Source: Sphingobacterium sp. UBA7855 (GTDB lineage: Bacteria > Bacteroidota > Bacteroidia > Sphingobacteriales > Sphingobacteriaceae). Taken from it: DNA of 64,000 nucleotides. The translations under genes were made by a program, and so were the position numbers. The stretch covers positions 405,227-469,226 of the forward strand of contig DLST01000018.1 in assembly GCA_002500745.1 (NCBI GenBank), written 5' to 3'. Position 1 is the stretch's first letter; each line of letters starts with the position of its first letter. Below the pieces are notes generated by a model. It had not been told where the DNA came from. It did no database searches and saw only the letters and a program-made list of their open reading frames with translations. Below, in pieces: positions 54,742 to 63,456 of the stretch.

Positions 54742-55263
54742 ATGATTTTAATAATATCCGGAACAAACCGCCCCAATAGCAAGACGTTAAAAATAGCAAA
54801 GTGCTACAAGCAAATACTTGATCGTAAGTCAATTGAAAGTGACATTTTTTCTTTGGAAGATCTACCAGCAAACATTTTAGAGACAGATCTTTATGGCAAA
54901 AGAAGCGCAGCATTCGAACCTATCCAAGAAAAGGTCAGTAAAGCTGAACTGTTTATCTTCATCGCCCCAGAATACAACGGAAGTATACCCGGAGCACTCA
55001 AGCTTTTTATCGACTGCTGCACATTTCCGATCAGCTTTTATCACAAGAAAGTTGCATTGGTCGGACTATCTTCTGGACGCTATGGCAACCTTCGTGGGAT
55101 CGATCACCTCACTGGGATATGCCACTATTTAAGAATGCATGTGCTTCCCCTCAAGATTTTTATCCCCGGGGTTCAGAACGAATTGAATGATGACGGAGAA
55201 TTATTCAAGGAAGATACACTGCAATTCATCAATGAGCAGATTGATGAAATGATCCGATTTTAA
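54742..55263 (+). CDS. NADPH-dependent FMN reductase family protein
   Basis: Flavodoxin-like quinone or azo-reductase type protein of 173 residues. ISGTNRPNSKTLKIA (about 5-19) is the FMN phosphate loop, and IFIAPEYNGSIPGALKLFID (about 73-92) is the flavin-contact block. Members reduce FMN or small aromatic compounds with NAD(P)H; the natural substrate is unknown. Single gene, convergent with the M16 peptidase. Confidence 0.9.
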   Translation: MILIISGTNRPNSKTLKIAKCYKQILDRKSIESDIFSLEDLPANILETDLYGKRSAAFEPIQEKVSKAELFIFIAPEYNGSIPGALKLFIDCCTFPISFYHKKVALVGLSSGRYGNLRGIDHLTGICHYLRMHVLPLKIFIPGVQNELNDDGELFKEDTLQFINEQIDEMIRF

Positions 55264-55279
55264 TAACGGCTACCAAAAA

Positions 55280-55308
55280 AGAGGCCTTCAGTGATACTGA
55301 AGGCCTCT
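55280..55308 (-). terminator. Terminator after the M16 peptidase gene
   Basis: A perfect 13-bp stem (55280-55292 with 55296-55308) around a 3-nt loop. On the minus strand it is followed by six T residues, so it mainly serves the M16 gene. Confidence 0.8.
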
Positions 55309-55344
55309 CTCAAATGTATAGGCACTATGCGAATAGCGGCTAAG

Positions 55345-58290
55345 CTAATACCCAAAAATCTCTTTTAGATTTAGCTTTTTAACTTCCCCTAATTTGGCGA
55401 GATCAGCTGGTTTAAGACTGTCTTCTTTCGCTACGACACAATAAACATAGGGCTTTTGGCTCATTTCCTTCTTATGAAAAGCATGCAGATTTTCATACGT
55501 CAATTTCGGTGCCTCTTCGTAAACAACTTTACGAATATCGGTTGCATTCCCCAGACGTTGTGCTGCCAAATAACTCCCTAAGATAGAAGCATTCAACACA
55601 CGCTCACTGGCAATTGACTTTTCTAGACTAACTTTCGCGATATCCAGTCCTTTAGCACTTTCAGGCAATACATCCAACAACTCGTTCATGCCTTTAATCG
55701 CATCGTTAAACTTATCTGCCTGTGTGCCAACGTAAGCCCCTACCGTATAGCGATTGCCTTTTTTATACGGTTGTCCATAATAAGCGTAGGTGGAATATGC
55801 CAACGCTTTTGACTCACGGATAGTCTGAAAAACAATACTTCCCATGCCGCCGCCAAAATAATTATTAAACAACGAAACAGTAGGCGTCAGGGCACTGTCG
55901 TAAATTTCTGAACTTCTATACCAAAACACCTCAGCCTGTTTCATATCAAAATCAGCAAAAAGCACCTGATTCTTGGTTGTTGGCAACTCTTCAAACACAA
56001 CTGCCTTTTTTGCCACTGTGTATGTTCCGGCACTTTGTTTTAAAGGCTTCGCTTTCGCTACAAATTCCGTAGCCGATAATGGACCAAAATAAAGCATCGT
56101 GTGCTTCATATTCGCCAAATCATGCAATACCTTTACCAGATCCTCCGCTTTTAAAGCGTCCAATTCAGCATCTGTAAAGACATTATTAAATGGATTTTTA
56201 GCGCCGTATTTAGCATAGGATTTTAAACCTTCCATGATTGCAGTCTTGCTTTCTTTGGCATTTGCTCGTGCCTTTTTTACACGGGAAATATACATTTTGA
56301 AAGCCTCCTCATCAACAATACAATTGCGCAACAAGTCTTGAATCAAGTTCAGTGTTGGTGTAAAGTTTGAATTTAAGCCCGAAATCGACACCATGGTTTC
56401 CTCATTACCTGCGGATACAGAGAAATCAGATGCCAATTGATAAAAATCTTTGCTGAACTGCTCACTTGACTTATCCTTTGTACCCAAAAATTCAAGATAC
56501 CCCGCAGCTAAAGACAGTAACTTATTGCTCCATTTTCCGCCGTCAAAACGATAAGACAGTGAAAACAGCTCATTATCTGAGTTCTTTACGGCAAGCACGG
56601 GCAGTCCATTTGCAGTAGCTTTTTGAATAGCTTTGTCGTAATTTACCCATACCGGCTGGATTTTATCCTCGGGCATCGCTTCAACCCGCTTTAAGAAATC
56701 AGACTGGTCGTCGCGATTGACCGTTACAGGCGTAATCTCTGGTTTAACAACCTTAACCACACTATTGTCCACTCCCTTACGTTTATAAACGACAACATAA
56801 TTATTGTCGTTCAGGTATTTGTTTGCAAAGTCCACCACATCTTGCTTGGTAATCTTATTCAACTCATCCGAATACCCCACAACAGCTGCCCAATCTTGAC
56901 CAGAAGTAAAGGCATCCATCAATGATTCAGCACGGTCGCCATAGCTTTCGTTCTGTTTAATTTCATCTTTCTTTGCATTATTGACAATTGCCGTTATCAG
57001 ATCATCCGAGAAATCACCTTTTCTCAATTTCGCCAATTCTTGCAACAGCAACTGCTTTACCTCTTCCAAGCGCTGTCCCTGACCTGGATTACCCTGTAGT
57101 AGCAGCAAGGAATAATCTTTTAATACGTAAGGAAAAGCACCGGCACCTAACAATTTTTGGTTCTTCACCAAATCCAGATCAATCAGACCCGCAGATCCGT
57201 TCGTTAAGATCTGACTCATCAAATTGAGCATGCGGGCATCCTTCGTTGCAGCACCTGGAAAACGGAATCCCATCAGCATAAACTCTGCATCCGGACCTTT
57301 GACCTCACGGACAACAGGTGTCAAAATCGGCTTTTCAGCATCAAAAGTGTAAGCAGGAATCTCTTTGGGCTGCATAAAAGCAAAGCTCTTATCCACTTTT
57401 TTAACGACCTCAGTGGGATCAAAATCACCCGACATAATGACCCCCATATTATTAGGGACATAATATGTATCAAAATACTCACGAATGGCCTTCAACGACG
57501 GATTTTTAAGATGCTCTACCGTCCCAATAGTGGTCTGTTTTCCATAATTATTATCAGGAAAAACAGCCGAAAACATCGATTCCACGGCCTTACGATTATC
57601 TTTATCCAGACTTATATTTTTCTCTTCATAAACAGCTTCAAGTTCGGTATGAAACAAGCGCAATACGGGATTTCTAAACCGTTCAGCTTGTACAGCGAGA
57701 TACTTATCCAATACATTGCTAGGGATTTGTTCCTGATAAACAGTCTGTTCAAATGAAGTGAAAGCATTCGTTCCTTCTGCTCCCATGGACGCCATCAATT
57801 TATCGTACTCATTTGCTATCGCATATTTGGCAGCTTCTCCAGATACTTTATCGATCTCCCTATAAATCGCTTTCCGCTCAGCTTCGTCGGTCGTGCTATT
57901 GTATTTCTCATACAGCGCATCGATCTGATCCAATAGCGGTTTTTCCTTAGCCCAGTCTTTAGATCCAAATTTATCCGTTCCCTTGAATAGCATATGCTCC
58001 AGGTAATGCGCTAAACCCGTATGCTCTTTCGGATCGGTTTTACTACCTGCCTTTGTCGCAATGTAGGTTTGGATACGCGGTTCCTTTTTTGTGGGGCTCA
58101 ATATCACCGTTAAGCCATTTTTTAACTTATAGAACCGAGAGTGAGTGGGGTCATTGGTTACGTACTTGTAGGTGTATCCCCCTTCAGATGCTTCTTTCCA
58201 ATCGAATTTTGCACTTTGGGCAAACAAGGCAACCCCTGCTGTTGTTAGCACAAACGTAACAGCAGTTATTCTAAATAGGTTTCTAATCAT
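55345..58290 (-). CDS. Exported M16 family zinc metallopeptidase (insulinase-like)
   Basis: 981 residues. Signal peptide (about 1-24, ends FAQ). The first M16 domain has the inverted zinc motif HYLEH at 95-99 and the downstream catalytic Glu region ELEAVYEEKN (about 216-225). Two more M16-type inactive domains follow. Probably periplasmic or outer-membrane-associated peptide degradation. Domain order matches the pitrilysin group. Single gene, ends at a strong terminator, divergent from the PagL-like gene. Confidence 0.94.
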   Translation of the reverse strand: MIRNLFRITAVTFVLTTAGVALFAQSAKFDWKEASEGGYTYKYVTNDPTHSRFYKLKNGLTVILSPTKKEPRIQTYIATKAGSKTDPKEHTGLAHYLEHMLFKGTDKFGSKDWAKEKPLLDQIDALYEKYNSTTDEAERKAIYREIDKVSGEAAKYAIANEYDKLMASMGAEGTNAFTSFEQTVYQEQIPSNVLDKYLAVQAERFRNPVLRLFHTELEAVYEEKNISLDKDNRKAVESMFSAVFPDNNYGKQTTIGTVEHLKNPSLKAIREYFDTYYVPNNMGVIMSGDFDPTEVVKKVDKSFAFMQPKEIPAYTFDAEKPILTPVVREVKGPDAEFMLMGFRFPGAATKDARMLNLMSQILTNGSAGLIDLDLVKNQKLLGAGAFPYVLKDYSLLLLQGNPGQGQRLEEVKQLLLQELAKLRKGDFSDDLITAIVNNAKKDEIKQNESYGDRAESLMDAFTSGQDWAAVVGYSDELNKITKQDVVDFANKYLNDNNYVVVYKRKGVDNSVVKVVKPEITPVTVNRDDQSDFLKRVEAMPEDKIQPVWVNYDKAIQKATANGLPVLAVKNSDNELFSLSYRFDGGKWSNKLLSLAAGYLEFLGTKDKSSEQFSKDFYQLASDFSVSAGNEETMVSISGLNSNFTPTLNLIQDLLRNCIVDEEAFKMYISRVKKARANAKESKTAIMEGLKSYAKYGAKNPFNNVFTDAELDALKAEDLVKVLHDLANMKHTMLYFGPLSATEFVAKAKPLKQSAGTYTVAKKAVVFEELPTTKNQVLFADFDMKQAEVFWYRSSEIYDSALTPTVSLFNNYFGGGMGSIVFQTIRESKALAYSTYAYYGQPYKKGNRYTVGAYVGTQADKFNDAIKGMNELLDVLPESAKGLDIAKVSLEKSIASERVLNASILGSYLAAQRLGNATDIRKVVYEEAPKLTYENLHAFHKKEMSQKPYVYCVVAKEDSLKPADLAKLGEVKKLNLKEIFGY

Positions 58291-58552
58291 ATTTCCTTTT
58301 TCTTTTCAGCTCAAACTTAGATAAATTGCTTTTTATATGCAATACGATGAAACATATAACAGAAGATTATTTACCATTTTGATACTGTGAAAGTTAAGCG
58401 AGCCGATAATGCTTACTGCTCACGTAAGATACCTTGCTTAAAAATGGTATTTTTTAACCCATTTGTTCCCCAACGGTATAAATGGCTCTTGTTACAATGA
58501 TATATCATGCTTACTTTTGCAAAAAATTAAAAAAACGCTAACGTTTTATTTC

Positions 58553-59734
58553 ATGAAATCAAGAATGCTTGCTTTTGTGACCTTGGCCCTGCTCTCCTTT
58601 CGTACCATAGCCCAGGTTACACCCCGAACAGAAAATTCAACAGACACTTTACAAAGCCTTATCCCAGCCAAGAAAAGACTGATATTTCAACTTGAACATG
58701 AAAGTGGTGGCGAACTTAAATTTAATGAACGTTCCAAAGAAACACTAGCCGACTCCTACTATAACGGCTTAAATTTCAGAGTAGGCTTTCAGACCCAGTT
58801 TCAAGATTCGATAAAAAGCATTTACAATGAACTGTACAACTATCCGATCTACGGTATTGGTATCTATAGCAGCACCTTTGGACAGGAACATCTGGGCCAA
58901 CCTTTTGCAGCATACGGCTTTGTGGCTATTCCCATTCGACCAAAAGTAAATTCGAGATGGAATTTCAATTATCGGATTGCCCTCGGTCTCTCCGGCAGAT
59001 TCAACCCCTATAACGAAGAAGACAACCCTTTCAACCTCCTTATCGGCAGCAAAAACAACGTTTTTATTGATTTCGGAATCCAGGCCAACTATCGGTTAAA
59101 CAAACATTTTCAGGTCGGTGCTGGCGCGGCATTTCACCACTTTAGCAATGGAGCACTGGCATTACCCAATACAGGGATAAATCTCGTCCCTTTGAGCTTA
59201 TCCGTTTCGTATACACCAACAGACAAGCCATTTGATTATAGAAAAACGCGTATTCCCCCGATGGAGAAAACCGAAGAACTGCACTTCAATTATGCTTTTG
59301 GTTTCAAGCAGATCGACCGGGAGCATGATAGCCAATATTTTAAATCGATGTTGGGAGCATACTATAGCAGACATTTGGGCTACAAATGGCGGCTCGGCGC
59401 TGGAGTTGATGCATTCTATTCAGCCAGCGGGAATGATGAAAGAGTGGCGGGCGACAAAGCCGGCAAATTTTCAGCCTTATTTTCTTACGGGCCAGCGGTC
59501 TACATAGATCATGTCCTAAATTCGAGATTGTACATCAACGGAAATGTGGGGACCTACCTGCATCGCAACAAATTCAATGGCGAGAGCATGCCCATATACC
59601 TTAGAGTAGGTGTACGCTATAAAGTCTACAAAGATTTCTTTGCTGGCGTTTCTATTAAAGCCCACGGAGGTAAAGCAGACTTTATTGAATGGACGACAGG
59701 CTACGGCATTAAGCTAGGTAAAAAGAAGACCTAA
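58553..59734 (+). CDS. PagL-like (acyloxyacyl hydrolase family) outer membrane protein
   Basis: 393 residues, signal peptide at 1-20 (ends IAQ). Beta-rich barrel. The PagL active-site segment is recognisable: H196-F-S198-N-G, then PNTGIN210. In PagL of Pseudomonas aeruginosa the catalytic triad is His126, Ser128 and Glu140; the residue 14 after the His is Glu there but Asn210 here. So it may not be an active lipid A 3-O-deacylase. At 393 residues it is about twice the length of PagL, so a second barrel repeat is possible (the second half restarts with ELHFNYAFGFKQ). The ATG at 58553 begins the signal peptide; a TTG at 58463 is not likely. Confidence 0.75.
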   Translation: MKSRMLAFVTLALLSFRTIAQVTPRTENSTDTLQSLIPAKKRLIFQLEHESGGELKFNERSKETLADSYYNGLNFRVGFQTQFQDSIKSIYNELYNYPIYGIGIYSSTFGQEHLGQPFAAYGFVAIPIRPKVNSRWNFNYRIALGLSGRFNPYNEEDNPFNLLIGSKNNVFIDFGIQANYRLNKHFQVGAGAAFHHFSNGALALPNTGINLVPLSLSVSYTPTDKPFDYRKTRIPPMEKTEELHFNYAFGFKQIDREHDSQYFKSMLGAYYSRHLGYKWRLGAGVDAFYSASGNDERVAGDKAGKFSALFSYGPAVYIDHVLNSRLYINGNVGTYLHRNKFNGESMPIYLRVGVRYKVYKDFFAGVSIKAHGGKADFIEWTTGYGIKLGKKKT

Positions 59735-59819
59735 AAATAAAATAACCACAGGAGATTCCCTAAGTAGACTAACTACCTTAAAGAGAATTTCGAAACTTTA
59801 TAAGCAATTCAATGCATAA

Positions 59820-59848
59820 AAAAAAGCGTTCATGATGAACGCTTTTTT
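59820..59848 (-). terminator. Terminator of the valine tRNA operon
   Basis: AAAAAAGCGTTCA pairs with TGAACGCTTTTTT around TGA. It lies just past the last tRNA on the minus strand and is followed by T residues. Confidence 0.8.
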
Positions 59849-59852
59849 ATTG

Positions 59853-59927
59853 TGGGGATTACTGGGTTCGAACCAGTGACCCCTACCTTGTCGAGGTAGT
59901 GCTCTAAACCAGCTGAGCTAAACCCCC
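59853..59927 (-). tRNA. tRNA-Val(GAC) with C33
   Basis: 75 nt without CCA. On the minus strand: acceptor GGGGGTT/AATCCCC, D-arm AGCTCAGCTGGTTTAGAGC, anticodon stem CTACC/GGTAG with loop TCGACAA, T-arm ACTGG-TTCGAAC-CCAGT. The anticodon GAC is at 59892-59890. Position 33, almost always U, is C (59893). Last of four Val tRNAs in one transcript. Confidence 0.85.
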
Positions 59928-59961
59928 TAACGAAAAAAAAGCACCAGTCAATGATGCTTTG

Positions 59962-60036
59962 TGGAGGCTACAGGATTCGAACCTGTGACCCTCTGCTTGT
60001 AAGGCAGATGCTCTGAACCAGCTGAGCTAAGCCTCC
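59962..60036 (-). tRNA. tRNA-Val(TAC), copy 3
   Basis: 75 nt. Acceptor GGAGGCT/AGCCTCC, anticodon stem TCTGC/GCAGA with loop CTTACAA, anticodon TAC, T-loop TTCGAAT. Identical to the copy at 60136-60210. The CCA end is not encoded. Confidence 0.96.
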
Positions 60037-60048
60037 GTTTTGGATTGG

Positions 60049-60123
60049 TGGAGAATACTGGATTCGAACCAGTGACCCTCTGCTTGTAAGGCAGATGCTC
60101 TGAACCAGCTGAGCTAATTCTCC
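60049..60123 (-). tRNA. tRNA-Val(TAC), copy 2
   Basis: 75 nt. Same anticodon arm (CTTACAA) and D-arm as the neighbours, but acceptor GGAGAAT/ATTCTCC and a T-stem with ACTGG/CCAGT, so a diverged copy. Confidence 0.96.
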
Positions 60124-60135
60124 GACTTTGTATGG

Positions 60136-60210
60136 TGGAGGCTACAGGATTCGAACCTGTGACCCTCTGCTTGTAAGGCAGATGCTCTGAACCAGCTGAG
60201 CTAAGCCTCC
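60136..60210 (-). tRNA. tRNA-Val(TAC), copy 1
   Basis: 75 nt, first gene of the array in transcription order. Identical in sequence to the copy at 59962-60036. Confidence 0.96.
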
Positions 60211-60248
60211 ATACTTTTTTAAAGAACGCCGTTCCCTAATTGCGTGTG

Positions 60249-60278
60249 CAAATATAGCTTAAAAATTCTATTCTCAAA
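60249..60278 (-). promoter_or_regulatory. Promoter of the valine tRNA array
   Basis: On the minus strand TTTG (60275-60278) and TATATTTG (60249-60256) are separated by exactly 18 bp. This is the best match to the phylum consensus in the window and lies 39 bp before the first tRNA. Confidence 0.7.
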
Positions 60279-60340
60279 ATTATTTTATAAGAATTTATGC
60301 CTTAACGATCACAACAAGCTAAGAAACACCGAAATAATTT

Positions 60341-62410
60341 TTAGTCATAGAACTTCCACGAAATTCCAAACCTAAAGTTGGCGGTATTCATCGGATAGCG
60401 GCGCACCGTGTAGTATCCGTGTGGATAGAAGTTCTGGTTTAAAAAATTATAGCTCAAAAACATGTTTACCCGTTGTATGTTTGCTGTAATCCACAAATCC
60501 ATAATTGGATAAGTCGAAAACTCGATTTGCTTATATGCATTGTAAAATTGCCCAGTACCAACCGAATAATTTGGATTTGCATAAGGTGTATTAAACTTCG
60601 CATCCAACCCAATACTGTAATCAATCACTTTATAGAAAAGATTGCTGTAGTACAAACTATGCCAAGTATACAATTCGGGAACCGCCAATACGTCTTGTTG
60701 ATCTGTCTTTTGATAGACAACCAGGTTGTCTAAAGTAAAATGGTTCAATTTAAATTTTTGTCCGACCGTTACCTTCAATAAATTGGCCTTATCCAATTGG
60801 GTCGGAACAATCCATTTGTCATTTTTAGGATCGTCCTGCGGATTTGGCCGCTCTGCGAAATACGTATAATTATTCATCAGGAAATATTCGACCTTACCAT
60901 GAAAACCAAGCATCGGATTAGCATATTGAAAACCGAGATTCTGAATTTTAGTATTTTTAAGATCCAAATCATTCCATTTTGCATACGTATAATTTAAATT
61001 CTCAAAAACCATCTCAGGGGATTTATTCTGTGAATACGCAGAAAGCGTCACCTTTCCGATTTTATCGCCCATCGCGATATCCGCTTTGGCATCATATAGA
61101 AAATCACCAAAATTGTGACCGAATACGATCTGATTGGCTTTCAAACTAAAATCAAGACGGTCGGAAAACTGATAGCCCAATTCGCCCTTTACGATGCCAT
61201 TTTGGTAAAAGCGATCAAACGTGGTGCTATCCGGCAATTTATTAATTGCCTGCGGATAAGCCGCGCGGTTGTTATAATAGCGATTGGAATCGAGCTGGTT
61301 TTGCTCCACCCAGTTCATATCGTGTTGAAACGCCAGGTTTAATTTTGCCTCATTCTTAAATACGGACTTCCCGCGGAGGAAAAAGTTGTATTCAAACTCA
61401 TTCGAAACATTCGTAATCAGGGTCTTATCATTATTTAACGCCAATGCTCTGTTGTTATAAGGCAACACTGCATACTGATCATCCGTATTCTTGAAGAAAT
61501 TATAGGTTTGTCTTCTAATACGCGTATTGTGCGCCATGCTATTGGTAGGCCGAATCTCCATGGTGGGCTTACCTTTATCGATGGTATCCAATCGCCCCAC
61601 ATAAAGCGACTGTCTCAGAAAAAATGATTTATCCCACCATCTGGATCGAGGAATCACATTCTTGTCAGAATTGCCAAATTTAGGGTTAAAACGATTTGGA
61701 GCCTGTCTGTTTTCAGGTGCAAACGGGCGATCTTCGGTAATAGAACCGTTTTCCATGGCATCCAACCGGTTAAACACCGCATTGATCAACAGGTTATACC
61801 GATTATTTTTTGATTCGTACCACGAGGCAATCGAAGCCTTTAAATCGGAGTAATTCTGATTCAGGTAATAACCATCCGTTTTAGTTGAATGGAAATCCAC
61901 ATTCATATTCCATTGGGAATTGATATTTTGCGCTACCCGAGCCCTAAAGACCTGATCATTAAAGAAGAAACCCACCGCCGACAACTCAGAGTATCTGGCC
62001 CGAGCCCTAAAATATTGAACCGAATCAGGATTTAGCAAATAGCGCTCCAATGCGGTAAAACCCGACTGAAATCCAATGGTTTTTTTAGGCTGAAACAGCA
62101 GGTCGCGCGTAGCCAGACCATAAGAACCAAGGTTCACACTGGGATTCCAGGGTAAATTTTGCGGGTTATAATATTGGTAATTATGATGTGAAGTGTCAAT
62201 CTGTCGTGTATAGGTACCTTTTTTTAGCATATCCAATGTTGCATATCGGATATACTTGGCCGATAGGATAACAGAATCCTTCTTTCCGTCCTCCTTGGCC
62301 CGCGCCGAATCCAATGCACTGCTCCAATCCTCTTTGCTCTGCGCAATGACATCCATGGAATAAATAAATAAAAAACACCATGCGGCAAGAATGCGTACAA
62401 ACAACTTCAT
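60341..62410 (-). CDS. Bacteroidota 'putative porin' family outer membrane protein
   Basis: 689 residues. Signal peptide at 1-23 (ends VIAQ), then a ~70-residue linker and a large beta-barrel with repeated aromatic-rich strands (NLGSYGLATRDLLFQ, about 110-124, marks the family start). It ends WKFYD rather than a bare Phe. I recognise the general 'putative porin' family of this phylum; its substrate is unknown. It lies on the same strand as the purine nucleoside phosphorylase, 112 bp upstream, and could share a transcript with it. Confidence 0.8.
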   Translation of the reverse strand: MKLFVRILAAWCFLFIYSMDVIAQSKEDWSSALDSARAKEDGKKDSVILSAKYIRYATLDMLKKGTYTRQIDTSHHNYQYYNPQNLPWNPSVNLGSYGLATRDLLFQPKKTIGFQSGFTALERYLLNPDSVQYFRARARYSELSAVGFFFNDQVFRARVAQNINSQWNMNVDFHSTKTDGYYLNQNYSDLKASIASWYESKNNRYNLLINAVFNRLDAMENGSITEDRPFAPENRQAPNRFNPKFGNSDKNVIPRSRWWDKSFFLRQSLYVGRLDTIDKGKPTMEIRPTNSMAHNTRIRRQTYNFFKNTDDQYAVLPYNNRALALNNDKTLITNVSNEFEYNFFLRGKSVFKNEAKLNLAFQHDMNWVEQNQLDSNRYYNNRAAYPQAINKLPDSTTFDRFYQNGIVKGELGYQFSDRLDFSLKANQIVFGHNFGDFLYDAKADIAMGDKIGKVTLSAYSQNKSPEMVFENLNYTYAKWNDLDLKNTKIQNLGFQYANPMLGFHGKVEYFLMNNYTYFAERPNPQDDPKNDKWIVPTQLDKANLLKVTVGQKFKLNHFTLDNLVVYQKTDQQDVLAVPELYTWHSLYYSNLFYKVIDYSIGLDAKFNTPYANPNYSVGTGQFYNAYKQIEFSTYPIMDLWITANIQRVNMFLSYNFLNQNFYPHGYYTVRRYPMNTANFRFGISWKFYD

Positions 62411-62522
62411 CTAAAATTATATAAAAACCAAAAAAGCTAAATTCACCGGAATGAACAAATTACCTTCAATACCCACCATTCCAACACCGTTACCTTGAAA
62501 AGATGACATATAAAAATGCAAT

Positions 62523-63338
62523 TTATTGCAAAGCTATTAATTCTTTCAAAATTAATGTCATTTTAGGTTCTGCTTTCTCCGCAACTGCAACAATTTCCTG
62601 CAGGGATACAGGTTTAAGCTGTTCATGAAAGCCTTCATCCGTAACAACTGAAATGGCAAATACCGGCAGCCCCATATGATTGGCAACAATAACTTCCGGA
62701 ACCGTACTCATACCGACCACATCCCCACCGATCAAACGCATATAGCGATACTCCGCTTTGGTTTCCAAATTGGGACCCGCAGAAGAAACATAAACAACTT
62801 TACGTGCAGTAATCATATGCTGGCTCGCAATTTCAAGTGCCTGTGCGATCATTTCTTGGTTATACGGCTCACTCATATCCGGGAATCGTGGGCCAAACTC
62901 AGCCAGATTTTGTCCGCGAAGTGGGTTGTCGGGCAATAAATTGATGTGATCTTCAATAATGCCAAGGTCACCTTTTTTTACTTCAGGATTTAGCGAACCG
63001 GCAGCATTGGAAACAAACAATTTTTTTATCCCCAACACCTTCATGATACGGATCGGAAATGTAATCTGCTGCATATCGTAACCTTCATAGTAATGCAGCC
63101 TCCCTTGCATGGCGACCACATTACGGCCACTCAGCTTGCCAAAAATAAGCTTACCAGAATGAAATTCAACAGTTGAAATAGGGAAATTAGGAATATTGGA
63201 ATACATCAGCTGATACTCGACTTCAATCTCATCAACCAACTTACCTAATCCAGTACCTAGGATGATACCGAACTCTGGAGTAAAATCTCCAATTTTTCTA
63301 CGGATAAATTCCGTAGTCTCATTTATGCTATGATACAT
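62523..63338 (-). CDS. Purine nucleoside phosphorylase (trimeric, PNP-I type)
   Basis: Splits purine nucleosides with phosphate to base and (deoxy)ribose 1-phosphate. 271 residues, length of the trimeric class. ILGTGLG (26-32), HSGKL, MQGRLHYYEGY (phosphate and ribose site, His82), AGPNLETKAE with Glu192, and VVGMSTVPEV are all conserved. The residue equivalent to human Asn243 is Asp234 (SVVTDEG), which may allow 6-amino purines. The ATG at 63338 is abutted by a 14-bp inverted repeat. hpt (24871) would use the released base. Confidence 0.94.
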   Translation of the reverse strand: MYHSINETTEFIRRKIGDFTPEFGIILGTGLGKLVDEIEVEYQLMYSNIPNFPISTVEFHSGKLIFGKLSGRNVVAMQGRLHYYEGYDMQQITFPIRIMKVLGIKKLFVSNAAGSLNPEVKKGDLGIIEDHINLLPDNPLRGQNLAEFGPRFPDMSEPYNQEMIAQALEIASQHMITARKVVYVSSAGPNLETKAEYRYMRLIGGDVVGMSTVPEVIVANHMGLPVFAISVVTDEGFHEQLKPVSLQEIVAVAEKAEPKMTLILKELIALQ

Positions 63339-63389
63339 ACGTACAGAAAAACTAAGTATATCAAACTTAACTTAATTTTTCTGTACGTA
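63338..63389 (-). promoter_or_regulatory. 14-bp inverted repeat at the PNP start codon
   Basis: TACGTACAGAAAAA (63338-63351) and TTTTTCTGTACGTA (63376-63389) are perfect inverted copies 24 bp apart. On the minus strand the hairpin would end exactly at the PNP ATG. It could hide the start codon, or be a DNA operator. Confidence 0.5.
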
Positions 63390-63456
63390 CAAATCAAATC
63401 AATACTTGTATTTACATCTTCTCACCAATGGAGAAACTTTTTATAGCCAAAATGTG

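Noticed and set aside
59853..59927. Reading the first tRNA as plus-strand Asp(GTC), because TTGTCGA also makes a loop on that strand
   Set aside because: The D-arm AGCTCAGCTGG and acceptor order are correct only on the minus strand, so the anticodon is GAC.
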